59,640 bases of DNA, taken from assembly GCF_002213425.1 (NCBI RefSeq), contig NZ_NJGV01000015.1, forward strand, positions 1 to 59,640. The letters run 5' to 3'. Position 1 is the stretch's first letter. Each line of letters opens with the position of its first letter. A model generated the notes under the pieces. That model saw nothing but the letters and a program-made list of their open reading frames with translations, was not told where the DNA came from and ran no database searches. Source of the DNA: Herbaspirillum aquaticum. GTDB taxonomy: Bacteria; Pseudomonadota; Gammaproteobacteria; Burkholderiales; Burkholderiaceae_D. The translations under genes and the position numbers were made by a program. This document shows positions 30,374 through 38,485 of this stretch, piece after piece.

Positions 30374-31231
30374 ATGCCGCCAGACCAGAGTGATTTCGAT
30401 CCCGTTCTCTTCATCAAGGATGGGCCGTCAACGCCCTTGCGCGATCCCAAGCAATATCCTTACATGCTCAATGACAGGGGCGTGGGCAGCCAGATCGAGA
30501 CCCCTGTCGGCGTGCCCATCACGCTGGCACCGGAAGCGCCGGACCTGGAACGCGGTGCGACCTACCGCGACATCGCCCATTGGCAGCGCACCGTCACGCC
30601 CAAGGACTGGCCCCCTTACGAGATTACCGAATTCGATTTCCGTGTTCCCGAGGTGCGCTACGAGCCGCTGCCCGCGACCCCGGAGAACGCCCAGGCTTTC
30701 GGCGCGACCCTGCTGCGCGACGGCCAGTGCCTGTACTTTCCCTACGAGGGCCTGGTCATGGCCGAATACACCTACGGCAAGTGGGCCGGTTATGAATCGC
30801 CCTACCTGGGCGATGGCCGCAGCCGCGAGCTGCTGACCTGGAACGCCACCGACCTGGAGTATCACGATTTCGCGCACATCTTCTTTTCGCGCGGACCCGA
30901 GCCGCTGGTGATCACGGTGGCGCGCTGGCGTCCTTACGTCAATGAAATCAGCCTGGCCGACCTGTGGGTGGAACCGGGCGACGCCCTGGTGATCCCGCCC
31001 AAGCGCATGGCGCCGCCGCCCCTGCCTGGCATGAGCGAACAGGAGAAACGCCTGCTGGTGGTGGACATGCACAACAACCGCAATTCAGCCCAGGCCTGCC
31101 GCCGCTATGACGGTCCGCCCGGCCTGTTCACGGTCACGGTGCTGGCCGATGCGGCGGTGATGTCGGCACCGCTGACCCGCCCTTATTATCACGAAGAAAA
31201 ACAGCCGACCTGGCACGGCATGTTGCGCTAG
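30374..31231 (+). CDS. unrecognised 285-residue soluble protein
   Basis: 285 residues from the ATG at 30374, preceded by AGGGGA at good spacing; the frame is open back to 29807 but antisense or overlapping there. No signal peptide and no membrane segment. It is rich in Pro, Tyr, Trp and acidic residues, with patches such as LYFPYEGLVMAEYTYGKWAGYESPYLGDGRSRELL, FSRGPEPLVITVARWRPYVNEISLADLWVEPGDALVIPP and VVDMHNNRNSAQACRRYDGP. The beta-rich pattern around WVEPGDALVIPP is faintly cupin-like, but no metal-binding motif could be confirmed. No family is assigned. It lies 122 bases after the regulator gene and converges on gntR. Confidence 0.75.
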   Translation: MPPDQSDFDPVLFIKDGPSTPLRDPKQYPYMLNDRGVGSQIETPVGVPITLAPEAPDLERGATYRDIAHWQRTVTPKDWPPYEITEFDFRVPEVRYEPLPATPENAQAFGATLLRDGQCLYFPYEGLVMAEYTYGKWAGYESPYLGDGRSRELLTWNATDLEYHDFAHIFFSRGPEPLVITVARWRPYVNEISLADLWVEPGDALVIPPKRMAPPPLPGMSEQEKRLLVVDMHNNRNSAQACRRYDGPPGLFTVTVLADAAVMSAPLTRPYYHEEKQPTWHGMLR

Positions 31232-31251
31232 CGCCTGTTCACTGCGCTGCT

Positions 31252-31959
31252 TTACTGCTGGCCCAGTTCCCGGTACAGGTCATTGGCCCGCATCAGGTGC
31301 GCGCGCATGGCTTCGGCGGCGGCATCGCCGTCATGCGCGGCGATGGCGTCGACGATGCGCTGGTGCTCGGCCAGGGTCAGTTCCTCGGCGCCGGGCGCGC
31401 GCACCAGGGTGGTGTAGAACTCGCTGGCCCAGCGGAACATCGATTCCACCACCGAGGGAAAGATCGGATTGCCGCTGACGTCGGCGATCTCGCGGTGAAA
31501 CGCCATGTCGCGTTCAATGAATTCTTCCAGGTTGACCATCGAAGCGCGGTGCGCGGCGATGGCCTCGCGCAGGCGTGCGACCTGCTCTTCGGTGGCGCGT
31601 TCGGCCGCCATGCGGGCGGTGCTGGTTTCCAGGAACACGCGCGCTTCCTTCATATGCCTGAGCATGTCCGGCTTGGTGCGCAAGAGATGCTGCGCACCAG
31701 CCGCGATCTGGGCGATCAGGCGGTCGGCCGTGGGGTCGACCACACGCGCCCGTTCACCATGGGCAATCTCCACGAAACCCGAGCGCTCCATGGCCTGCAG
31801 CGCTTCACGCACGGCCGGGCGGCCGACGCCGTACTGGTCCATGAGGTCGCGTTCGGAAGGCAATTGGGACCCCGGCGGAAATTCCCCTTGATGAATGCGC
31901 GCCATCAGGCGCTCCAGGACTTCCTGGTATAGCTTGCGTCGCTGTATCGGTTCCGGCAT
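31252..31959 (-). CDS. GntR/FadR-family regulator of the apionate operon
   Basis: 235 residues. The N-terminal winged helix has GEFPPGSQLPSERDLMDQYGVGRPAVREALQAMERSGFVEI, the GntR signature. The C-terminal FCD domain is all-helical with Asp/His ligands expected for a metal-assisted effector pocket (DMAFHREIADVSGNP, EHQRIVDAIAAHDGDAA). It is the last gene of the MFS-apnO-oiaX-oiaK-gntR run, 96 bases after oiaK, so it is probably autoregulated with the operon. The candidate operator is the palindrome at 37116-37134. The effector is likely an apionate-pathway intermediate, by context only. Confidence 0.88.
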   Translation of the reverse strand: MPEPIQRRKLYQEVLERLMARIHQGEFPPGSQLPSERDLMDQYGVGRPAVREALQAMERSGFVEIAHGERARVVDPTADRLIAQIAAGAQHLLRTKPDMLRHMKEARVFLETSTARMAAERATEEQVARLREAIAAHRASMVNLEEFIERDMAFHREIADVSGNPIFPSVVESMFRWASEFYTTLVRAPGAEELTLAEHQRIVDAIAAHDGDAAAEAMRAHLMRANDLYRELGQQ

Positions 31960-32055
31960 GGCAGCACTGTCTCAATTGTAGGTTTCGTTGGACGCGCACT
32001 CTATCACAATCCCGCGCCAGGACTGTGATTGCGGCCGCCCGTCGATCCTCTTGTT

Positions 32056-33444
32056 TCAGCTGCGCCGTCCCTCCAGTACATCGCCGAAGAAGCTGCGTGC
32101 ACCGACCTGCCCGCCCTTGAGCACCAGCTGCAGGCCATCACGCCCCGGATGGTCCGAGCACGCCCGGCACAAGGGCGCCCCGGGTGCCAGCCCGGCGCAG
32201 ACCGACAGCGCCGCAATGTCCAGCGCACTGGCCACCTCGCCCGAGCTGTCGCCGCCGGCAATGGCGATGCGCTGCAAGGGCTTCGCATCGAGCAGCCGGC
32301 GCATCGTGGCGGCCAGTGCCAAGCCTACCTTCTGCGCTGCCTCCTGGCGCGCCAGCCCGGCAGCAGCGGCCATCGCATCAAAGCCGGTCACCTGCGGGTC
32401 ATCCGGCCCTTCCGCTGAAAACACCAACGGACTGCGGCCTTCCCGCAGTGCCGCCACGGCGGCCGAGACCAGCCGCGCCAGTTCGGTCTCGCGCGTGGCC
32501 TCGGACAAGACCGCCGGCAGGTCCATGCGCAAGCAGACGAAGCCATGCTCGCGCGCCCAGCCGATCTGCCCTGCTGTGACCGGCGAACAACTGCCGCTGA
32601 CGGCCGCGATCACCGGCACCGGGCCAGCCTGCGGCAACCCGGACTCGGGCGAGATCCAGCCACGGGCACGCCAATAGGCCGTGAGCGCATATTGCAACCC
32701 CGATGAAGAGGCCGTGAAGACGCCCGCCCCGCGCCCTTCCCAGACCAGCCGCCCGGCTTCGCGCAGGGTCTCCTCATCGAGCACGTCGATCATCACCACC
32801 GGTACATCCTTGCCACGCAAGGATGGCAAGCGGGCATGCGCAGCCTCCGCGCCCTCGCGCAACTGCAACATGTTTACCAGTTCGATGCGGCGCGCCGTCT
32901 GGCGCCGCAGGTGGCGGCGCAGATCGGACTCGTCCATGGGCGTGACGGGATGACGGGCCATGGTGGGGTGGCGATCAAGCCGGTAGCCTTCACCGTCGAC
33001 GGCCGCAAAGAGATGGCCGAAGACCTGATAGCGCTTCAGCCGTGGCGCCCCCACGATCATGGGGGAGAAGTCGCCGGGCATGTGGCGCACACCCAGGTCG
33101 ATGGCACGACCGATGGAGCCGATGGCGGGCGAAGAGTCAAAGGTGGAGCACACCTTGTACTGCATCAGCGGAGCACGCAGCGAGGCCAGCGCGGCAAAGG
33201 GCGCGCCCAGGTGTTCATCCATCCACTGTGGCGAACGTCCGCGCGAGGCACCCGCGATGCCGATGCAGCGCGCCTCGGGGAACCGCGCCAGCAGTGCCGC
33301 ATCGGGCGTACGCAAAAACAGTACGCTCGACAAGCCGGCCGCGCTCATCACCTCCATGGCATCGGTGGAGCCGGTGAAGTCGTCACCGTAATACGCCAGC
33401 AGCAAACCCGGTGGCAGGCCGTCAGGATCGGTCAGCAGACTCAT
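32056..33444 (-). CDS. oiaK: four-carbon acid sugar kinase family protein, probable 3-oxo-isoapionate kinase
   Basis: 462 residues from the ATG at 33444. It is a DUF1537-type kinase: the N-terminal domain starts LLAYYGDDFTGSTDAMEVMSAAG with the D-D-x-T-G-S motif, and the C-terminal nucleotide-binding domain has IAIAGGDSSGEVASAL and GAPLCRACSDHPGRDGLQLVLKGGQVG. Family members phosphorylate four- and five-carbon acid sugars. Next to a RuBisCO-like protein and an ApnO-like dehydrogenase, the best match is OiaK, which makes 3-oxo-isoapionate 4-phosphate. The start overlaps the stop of oiaX (ATGA). The exact substrate is inferred from context. Confidence 0.85.
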   Translation of the reverse strand: MSLLTDPDGLPPGLLLAYYGDDFTGSTDAMEVMSAAGLSSVLFLRTPDAALLARFPEARCIGIAGASRGRSPQWMDEHLGAPFAALASLRAPLMQYKVCSTFDSSPAIGSIGRAIDLGVRHMPGDFSPMIVGAPRLKRYQVFGHLFAAVDGEGYRLDRHPTMARHPVTPMDESDLRRHLRRQTARRIELVNMLQLREGAEAAHARLPSLRGKDVPVVMIDVLDEETLREAGRLVWEGRGAGVFTASSSGLQYALTAYWRARGWISPESGLPQAGPVPVIAAVSGSCSPVTAGQIGWAREHGFVCLRMDLPAVLSEATRETELARLVSAAVAALREGRSPLVFSAEGPDDPQVTGFDAMAAAAGLARQEAAQKVGLALAATMRRLLDAKPLQRIAIAGGDSSGEVASALDIAALSVCAGLAPGAPLCRACSDHPGRDGLQLVLKGGQVGARSFFGDVLEGRRS

Positions 33445-34685
33445 TTCCAGAACTCCAGTGCTGCCTGCAGGGCCGGATGCTTGCCCGCATGCTGCTGCAG
33501 CGGCACGCCTTCGATGGCCGCCACCCAAGCCTCGCGCAGGGCCTGCACACCGGCGGCCACGCCTTGCGGATGGCCGAAGATGCCGCCGCCAGCCGTGTGG
33601 ATTAGGTCGGCGCAGCCGATGGCCGCGTAAGTATCAGCGGCCTGCAGCCCGGTCTGGCCCGAGCTGAACACCGGCATGGTACTGACCATCTCGACACCGG
33701 GGACCACTGGCTGCAGTACCGAACGCGCCGCGGTGATCACGCTGTCGTCCGGTTCGCTGAATTTGTTGCGCAAGCCATTGACATGCATGTGGTCAGCCCC
33801 GGCCAGTCGCCACAGCTGCTGCCAGGGCGCGTAGTCCCAGCCCAGTTGCGGGCTGCGCGTGAGATAGCCCCAGCCGGCGCGGTGCGCGTGGATCGGCAAC
33901 TGCGCATGGCGACGCAATTCCTGCAAGCCGACCAGGCCGATGGAATTCAGGACCGCCATCACGCAGGTACCGCCTTCGGCCAGCACCAGGTCGTGGCGAC
34001 GGCGCATCTGGTCGAGGTCGCCGGTCAGGTTGAAGGCCACCATCACCTTCTTTCCGGTACGCTCGGCGTGCTCGTTGACCACCCGCATCACCGCACGCAC
34101 CCGTTCATCGAAGGGACAGCGGCCACCATCGGCCTGCAATTCATCGTCCTTGATGAAGTCGATGCCACCGGCCACCAGTTCACGCACCTGCTCAACCGTC
34201 TCCTCGACCGACAAGCCGATGCTGGGCTTGATGATGGTGCCGATCAGCGGGCCGTGGGTCACGCCGGTCAGCTTGCGGGTGCCGGCGATGCCGAAGGCGG
34301 GGCCGGGATAGGCCTCCACGAAGGCGCGCGGCAAGCGTAGCCCGGTCAGCCGCAGGCCCGAGACCTGGCGCAATTCGAACAGGTTGCCGGCCACCGTGGA
34401 CATCAGGTTGGGCAGCGAGGCGCCGGTGTTTTCCAGGGGCCATGACAGTTCCAGCCGGCATTGCGTATAGCGCGCAGCGGGCATGCCGCCCGGCAGGCTG
34501 GGCGTGGTGCTGTGGCCGAGGATCTCCAGCTTTTCCACCCGCGCCCCGGAGCGCTCCTTCAGGGCGGGCGTTTCGGTGGCCAGGGCCACGAAGGTGCCGC
34601 TGGATTGTTCGCCGGCGATGACCTCGGCCGCGCGGGCCGGATCATCACCCGTTTCCAGCCAGTAGCTGGCGTAGATGCGTTCCAT
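33441..34685 (-). CDS. oiaX: RuBisCO-like protein, probable 3-oxo-isoapionate-4-phosphate transcarboxylase/hydrolase
   Basis: 414 residues, RuBisCO large-subunit fold. The carbamate/metal site is kept: Lys179, Asp181 and Glu182 in GGIDFIKDDE. Lys153 of IIKPSIG matches the catalytic Lys175 of true RuBisCO. The loop-6 lysine segment is replaced by VFSSGQTGLQ, so it cannot be a carboxylase of ribulose bisphosphate. The gene lies between an ApnO-like dehydrogenase and a DUF1537 kinase, the setting of OiaX. OiaX is reported to split 3-oxo-isoapionate 4-phosphate into 3-phosphoglycerate and glycolate. GGGAG precedes the ATG. Alternative RuBisCO-like functions exist in other neighbourhoods. Confidence 0.87.
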   Translation of the reverse strand: MERIYASYWLETGDDPARAAEVIAGEQSSGTFVALATETPALKERSGARVEKLEILGHSTTPSLPGGMPAARYTQCRLELSWPLENTGASLPNLMSTVAGNLFELRQVSGLRLTGLRLPRAFVEAYPGPAFGIAGTRKLTGVTHGPLIGTIIKPSIGLSVEETVEQVRELVAGGIDFIKDDELQADGGRCPFDERVRAVMRVVNEHAERTGKKVMVAFNLTGDLDQMRRRHDLVLAEGGTCVMAVLNSIGLVGLQELRRHAQLPIHAHRAGWGYLTRSPQLGWDYAPWQQLWRLAGADHMHVNGLRNKFSEPDDSVITAARSVLQPVVPGVEMVSTMPVFSSGQTGLQAADTYAAIGCADLIHTAGGGIFGHPQGVAAGVQALREAWVAAIEGVPLQQHAGKHPALQAALEFWK

Positions 34686-34697
34686 GCGCGCTCCCGG

Positions 34698-35528
34698 TCA
34701 GGTGATGCGGCGGATGCTCTCCGCGATCTCGTCGTGGTCGAAGACCTTGAGCCAGTCATCGCGCAAGAGACGTGGCAAGCCGTTCTGTATGGCCTTGTTG
34801 CAGGCATCCGAAAACGCGCCCGGGATCTCCTTGAAGATCACCGCGCCCAGGATATTCATGTGGCCCAGCAGGAAGTCGCGTGCCGCCTCTTCCGGCACAC
34901 CGCGGCGCACGGTCTCGTCCATGGCCTGCTTCATCGCGTAGAGCAGCGTGGCGCAGACCGTCTCCGACAACCCCGGTTCGAGGATGGCCATCTGCTCCAC
35001 GGTCAGGCGATAGCTGCGCAGGATGGGCTGGTAGATGACCTTGGCCACGTCTTCCCCGAGATCGAAGGCCGACTCCGGCCCCTGCATCAGGGCGCTGGTG
35101 ATCGATTGCCGGGCCGCACCACCGCCGAAGAAATCGCGTCGGCCTTCGGCCGTGGTTTCATCGTTGAAGATGGGTGGATGGCATGGGTGCGCCACGAAGT
35201 AGACCAGGTCCGGCCGGTCCGGCAGGTGGCCGGCGAAGGGCGCGGCGGCGTCCAGCGTCATCACCATCACGCCGGCACGCAGCTTGGGCGAGATCTCGGC
35301 GGCGATCCTGCCGATCAGGGTATCGGGCACGGCCAGGATGACCACGTCCACATTGTCCAGCGCGGCGTCGATGCCGACGCACTCCACGCCGACTTCATCG
35401 CGCAGGCGCTGCTGGCCGGCCGCGCTGACTTCCACATGGGCCACGCGGTAGTCGGATTTCTTCAGGTTCTTCGCCAGGCGCACGCCCATCTTGCCGCCTG
35501 CGCCGAAGAGTGCAATTTTTTCCTTCAT
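34698..35528 (-). CDS. apnO: NAD-dependent dehydrogenase, probable D-apionate oxidoisomerase
   Basis: 276 residues. The N-terminal Rossmann domain is clear (KIALFGAGGKMGVRLAKNLKKSDYRVAHVEVS, then VVILAVPDTLIGRIAAEI). The rest resembles the C-terminal domain of ketol-acid/phosphogluconate dehydrogenases and includes PCHPPIFNDETTAEGRRDFFGGG and QAMDETVRRGVPEEAARDFLLGHMNI. ApnO oxidises and isomerises D-apionate to 3-oxo-isoapionate. The ribosome-binding site AGGAGA is 7 bases upstream. It is 12 bases ahead of the RuBisCO-like gene and 70 bases after the transporter gene, so it is part of one operon. The function is assigned by family plus neighbourhood. Confidence 0.85.
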   Translation of the reverse strand: MKEKIALFGAGGKMGVRLAKNLKKSDYRVAHVEVSAAGQQRLRDEVGVECVGIDAALDNVDVVILAVPDTLIGRIAAEISPKLRAGVMVMTLDAAAPFAGHLPDRPDLVYFVAHPCHPPIFNDETTAEGRRDFFGGGAARQSITSALMQGPESAFDLGEDVAKVIYQPILRSYRLTVEQMAILEPGLSETVCATLLYAMKQAMDETVRRGVPEEAARDFLLGHMNILGAVIFKEIPGAFSDACNKAIQNGLPRLLRDDWLKVFDHDEIAESIRRIT

Positions 35529-35598
35529 ATCATTTCTCCTGTCATCGTTGGCGGCCCGCTCCTTCGTTGAGCGGGCCGATTGTTTCCACGTACCGATC

Positions 35599-36936
35599 TC
35601 ACTCGGCGATCACGCGTCCCTGCAACTCGCTGGCCTCTTGCCTTGCCCCGGCACCGATGGCGAAGATCACCAGGGCCGATACCGCCATGAGCGCACCTAC
35701 CACGAACATCGGCGCCTGGTAGTTGCCGGTGGCATCCTTGATGGCGCCGGTGATGAAGGGCGCCATGAAGCCGGCGGCGTTGCCCACGGTGTTGATCAGC
35801 GCAATGCCCGCCGCCGCAGCTGCCCCCGAGAGGAAGCGCGCCGGAATCGACCAGAAGGCCGGCAAGGCCGAGAAGATGGCGCAGGCGGTCACGGTAATGG
35901 CCAGCACGGTCGTGGCCGGGCTTTCCATGTAGAGTGCGGCCGGGATGCTGATGGCGCCCATCAAGGCGGGCAGGCCGACGTGCCAGCTGCGCACCCCGCG
36001 CCGGGTGGCGTCGCGGCTCCACAGGAACAGCGCGACAGCGGCCGGCAGGTAGGGGATGGCCGTGATCAGGCCCTTCTGGAAGACATTGAATTTGCTGCCG
36101 AACTGCGCCTCGAAGCCGCCGATGATGGTCGGCAGGAAGAAGGCCAGGGCATAGAGGCCATAGATCAGCCCGAAATACACCAGTGCCAGCAGCCACACGC
36201 GCGGATTCATCAGCGCCGCCCCGGCATGGGCCACGTGCTCGACGCGCTTGCTGCTCTGTTCGGCTTGCAGGGCGGCGGTCAACCATTGGCGCTCGGCCGG
36301 CTCCAGCCATTTGGCGTCGGCCGGGCGGTCAGCCAGGTAGAACCAGGCGATCACGCCCACCACGATGGCCGGCAGCGCCACCCCGGCAAACATCACGCGC
36401 CAGCCTTCCAGGCCGAACAGGCCGTGTGCCTCGATCAGCAGGGCCGCCACCGGTGCCCCGATGACGATGGTCAGCGGCTGGGCCAGGTAGAACAGGGCCA
36501 GGATATGGCTGCGGTGTCGTGCAGGGACCCACAGGCTCAGGTAGAGGATGGCACCGGGGAAGAAGCCGGCCTCGGCCACGCCCAGCAGGAAGCGCAGCAC
36601 GTACAGGCCCTCCACGCTGCTGACCCAGGTAAAGAGCAACGCCACGATGCCCCAGGTCACCATGATGCGGGCCAGCCAGCGGCGCGCGCCGTATTTGTGC
36701 AGGGCCAGGTTGCTGGGGATCTCCAGCAGCACGTAGCCGATGAAGAAGACCCCGGCCGCAAACCCGAACTGGGCGGCGGTCAGGGCCAGGTCACGGCTCA
36801 TGCCATTGGGGCCGGCGAACGAGATCGCCGTGCGATCCAGGAAGTTGATGAAAAACATCAGGCCCACGAAGGGCACGAGCCGCATTGCGACCTTGCGGAT
36901 GGCCGATCTTTCGACGGCGCTTTGGGGCGTCTCCAT
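35599..36936 (-). CDS. MFS transporter, anion:cation symporter type, probably for D-apionate
   Basis: 445 residues from the ATG at 36936 with AGGAGA upstream; 52 further upstream codons are open but unlike the family. Twelve hydrophobic segments are visible. The N-terminal signature LVPFVGLMFFINFLDRTAISFAGPNGMSRDL and GYVLLEIPSNLALHKYGARRWLARIMVTWG is characteristic of the ACS subfamily (hexuronate, galactonate, tartrate, phthalate transporters). As first gene of the apionate operon it probably imports D-apionate or its lactone by proton symport. A gntR-type operator candidate lies 180 bases upstream. Confidence 0.88.
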   Translation of the reverse strand: METPQSAVERSAIRKVAMRLVPFVGLMFFINFLDRTAISFAGPNGMSRDLALTAAQFGFAAGVFFIGYVLLEIPSNLALHKYGARRWLARIMVTWGIVALLFTWVSSVEGLYVLRFLLGVAEAGFFPGAILYLSLWVPARHRSHILALFYLAQPLTIVIGAPVAALLIEAHGLFGLEGWRVMFAGVALPAIVVGVIAWFYLADRPADAKWLEPAERQWLTAALQAEQSSKRVEHVAHAGAALMNPRVWLLALVYFGLIYGLYALAFFLPTIIGGFEAQFGSKFNVFQKGLITAIPYLPAAVALFLWSRDATRRGVRSWHVGLPALMGAISIPAALYMESPATTVLAITVTACAIFSALPAFWSIPARFLSGAAAAAGIALINTVGNAAGFMAPFITGAIKDATGNYQAPMFVVGALMAVSALVIFAIGAGARQEASELQGRVIAE

Positions 36937-37405
36937 TGTTGTCTTGTCTCCTGTCGGGTTGAGAGGCTGTGCCTGTTCAACGACAACCTCTGCGGGTGAG
37001 GCCAGGAAAAGCGGGGGCTGTGCGCCTCGCGGTCGCCTGGCTGCCTTGGTTGCTTCTTTGTTATTTCTTTGTTTTTCCAGAAGGCAACACACAGATCAAC
37101 TCTGAGAAGCCCAACTGGTATAATCACTATACCATTACACTAGAACAGGCTACCCGAATTATTTGCATGGATGAGGTGAATATCCTTTCACCTCGCCCTG
37201 CATCTGCCGTCGCACGGCGGTTTGCGACGTGGCAGTATTCGAACAGGGCATGGGACAAGGGCGAACGAGCGCGGCCGGCAACGGCCGCCTGGACGGCGCA
37301 GGTGAAGCACTGCGCCTCAGCGAGAGGACAGAGAAATACGGGGCCGGATGGAGACCACCCCTCCCTGGCCGCTACGTGCAGCGACGGCCGGGCACCCGGA
37401 CAGGT
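36937..37405. promoter_or_regulatory. upstream region of the apionate operon with GntR-type operator
   Basis: 469 bases with no credible gene. A perfect palindrome TGGTATA-ATCAC-TATACCA spans 37116-37134. It contains a TATAAT on the plus strand and TATAGT on the minus strand, so it overlaps a probable -10. GGTATA-type half-sites are known for other FadR-family regulators. The rest of the region shows nothing distinctive. Confidence 0.6.
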
Positions 37406-38356
37406 TCAGGCAGCCTTGGCGCCCTGGCGCAGCAAGCCCACGAAGGCCTCCCCCGCCCTGGACAACTGCCCACCCTTGCGCGTAACGATGCCGATGGTCT
37501 GCGACATCGACCGCAGCGTCACCGGCAGGATGCGCAGCATGCCGCGCTTGACGAACATCTCGGCCACCGCCGTGGGCAGGATGGAGACCATGTCAGTGCC
37601 CTGCTGCAGCAGGGCCACCGTCACGAAGGTGGAGGCGGTGGAAATCGCATTGCCGGGCATGCTCACCCCGGCCAGGTCCATCTCGCGCTCCAGCACCGCA
37701 TGCAGCGGCATGTGGCTGGGATAGGTGACCCAGCGATAGCCTGCCAGCGCCGCCAGGCTCATCTGCTTGCCGCGCACTCGGGGATGTTCGCCCGAGACCA
37801 CCACCGAGAGCGGCTCTTCCGACAAGGGCTGGTAGTGATACTTGCCAGGATTGTCCGAGACGCTGGCACGCGCCACCAGCAAATCGAGATGGCCTTCGTC
37901 CAGGAGGCTCAGCAGCTGCACGCTGGTCTCTTCCACGATATCGATGGAAAGCTCGGGATGGCGTCGCTGCAAGGCATCCACGGCCGGCACCACCAGCTCC
38001 GGCAAGGCCCCCATGACCGCCCCGATGGCCAGGCGTCCGCCGCGTCCGGAGCGGATCTGCGCCATTTCTTCGCAGAGCGACCCGAGATCGGTGGCCATCA
38101 GCCGCGCGTAGCGGATCACGCAGTGGCCGAACTGGTTGGGGATCAGGCCGGATTTGGTGCGCTCGAACAATTGCGCATCCAGCATCGATTCGAGCTCGGC
38201 CAGCGACTTGCTGGCCGCCGACTGCGTCATGGCCAGGGCGCTGGAGGCCTTGTGCAGGGACTGGTGATCATCCAGGGCGATGAGCAACTGCAGCTGCTTC
38301 ATGCGCAGGCGGGACAGGAGACTGTGGAGGCTTTGCTGGCTGGGCGCGGGTTTCAT
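37406..38356 (-). CDS. LysR-family regulator
   Basis: 316 residues from the ATG at 38356. The N-terminal helix-turn-helix is clear (MKQLQLLIALDDHQSLHKASSALAMTQSAASKSLAELESMLDAQLFERT), followed by a two-lobed periplasmic-binding-protein-like effector domain (GRGGRLAIGAVMGALPELVVPAV and DLLVARASVSDNPGKYHYQPL). It resembles sugar-acid and GbpR-type LysR regulators. It is divergent from the keto-deoxyarabonate dehydratase gene, the expected target. Transcription of this gene runs toward the apionate operon, but a 469-base gap separates them. Confidence 0.9.
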   Translation of the reverse strand: MKPAPSQQSLHSLLSRLRMKQLQLLIALDDHQSLHKASSALAMTQSAASKSLAELESMLDAQLFERTKSGLIPNQFGHCVIRYARLMATDLGSLCEEMAQIRSGRGGRLAIGAVMGALPELVVPAVDALQRRHPELSIDIVEETSVQLLSLLDEGHLDLLVARASVSDNPGKYHYQPLSEEPLSVVVSGEHPRVRGKQMSLAALAGYRWVTYPSHMPLHAVLEREMDLAGVSMPGNAISTASTFVTVALLQQGTDMVSILPTAVAEMFVKRGMLRILPVTLRSMSQTIGIVTRKGGQLSRAGEAFVGLLRQGAKAA

Positions 38357-38485
38357 GGGTGATTCCAAAAAGCGATCACATGATGGAAAGTCTTCACTAT
38401 ACAGTCCATCGGGCCCCACGTATATTCAACGCCATCGCACACCGCCATCGCTGTGATGGCCCACGACAACCAAGACGGAGACTCC
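38357..38485. promoter_or_regulatory. divergent LysR / dehydratase control region
   Basis: 129 bases between divergent starts. GATGGA at 38382-38387 and TCCATC at 38405-38410 form an interrupted palindrome with 17 bases between arms, which could be a LysR box. TATACAG at 38399-38405 may be a -10. A near-hairpin GCCATC...GATGGC spans 38431-38460, in the leader of the dehydratase gene. Confidence 0.45.

Noticed and set aside
33441..34685. True ribulose-1,5-bisphosphate carboxylase
   Set aside because: The loop-6 lysine region is absent and no phosphoribulokinase or small subunit is adjacent; the context fits a RuBisCO-like protein.
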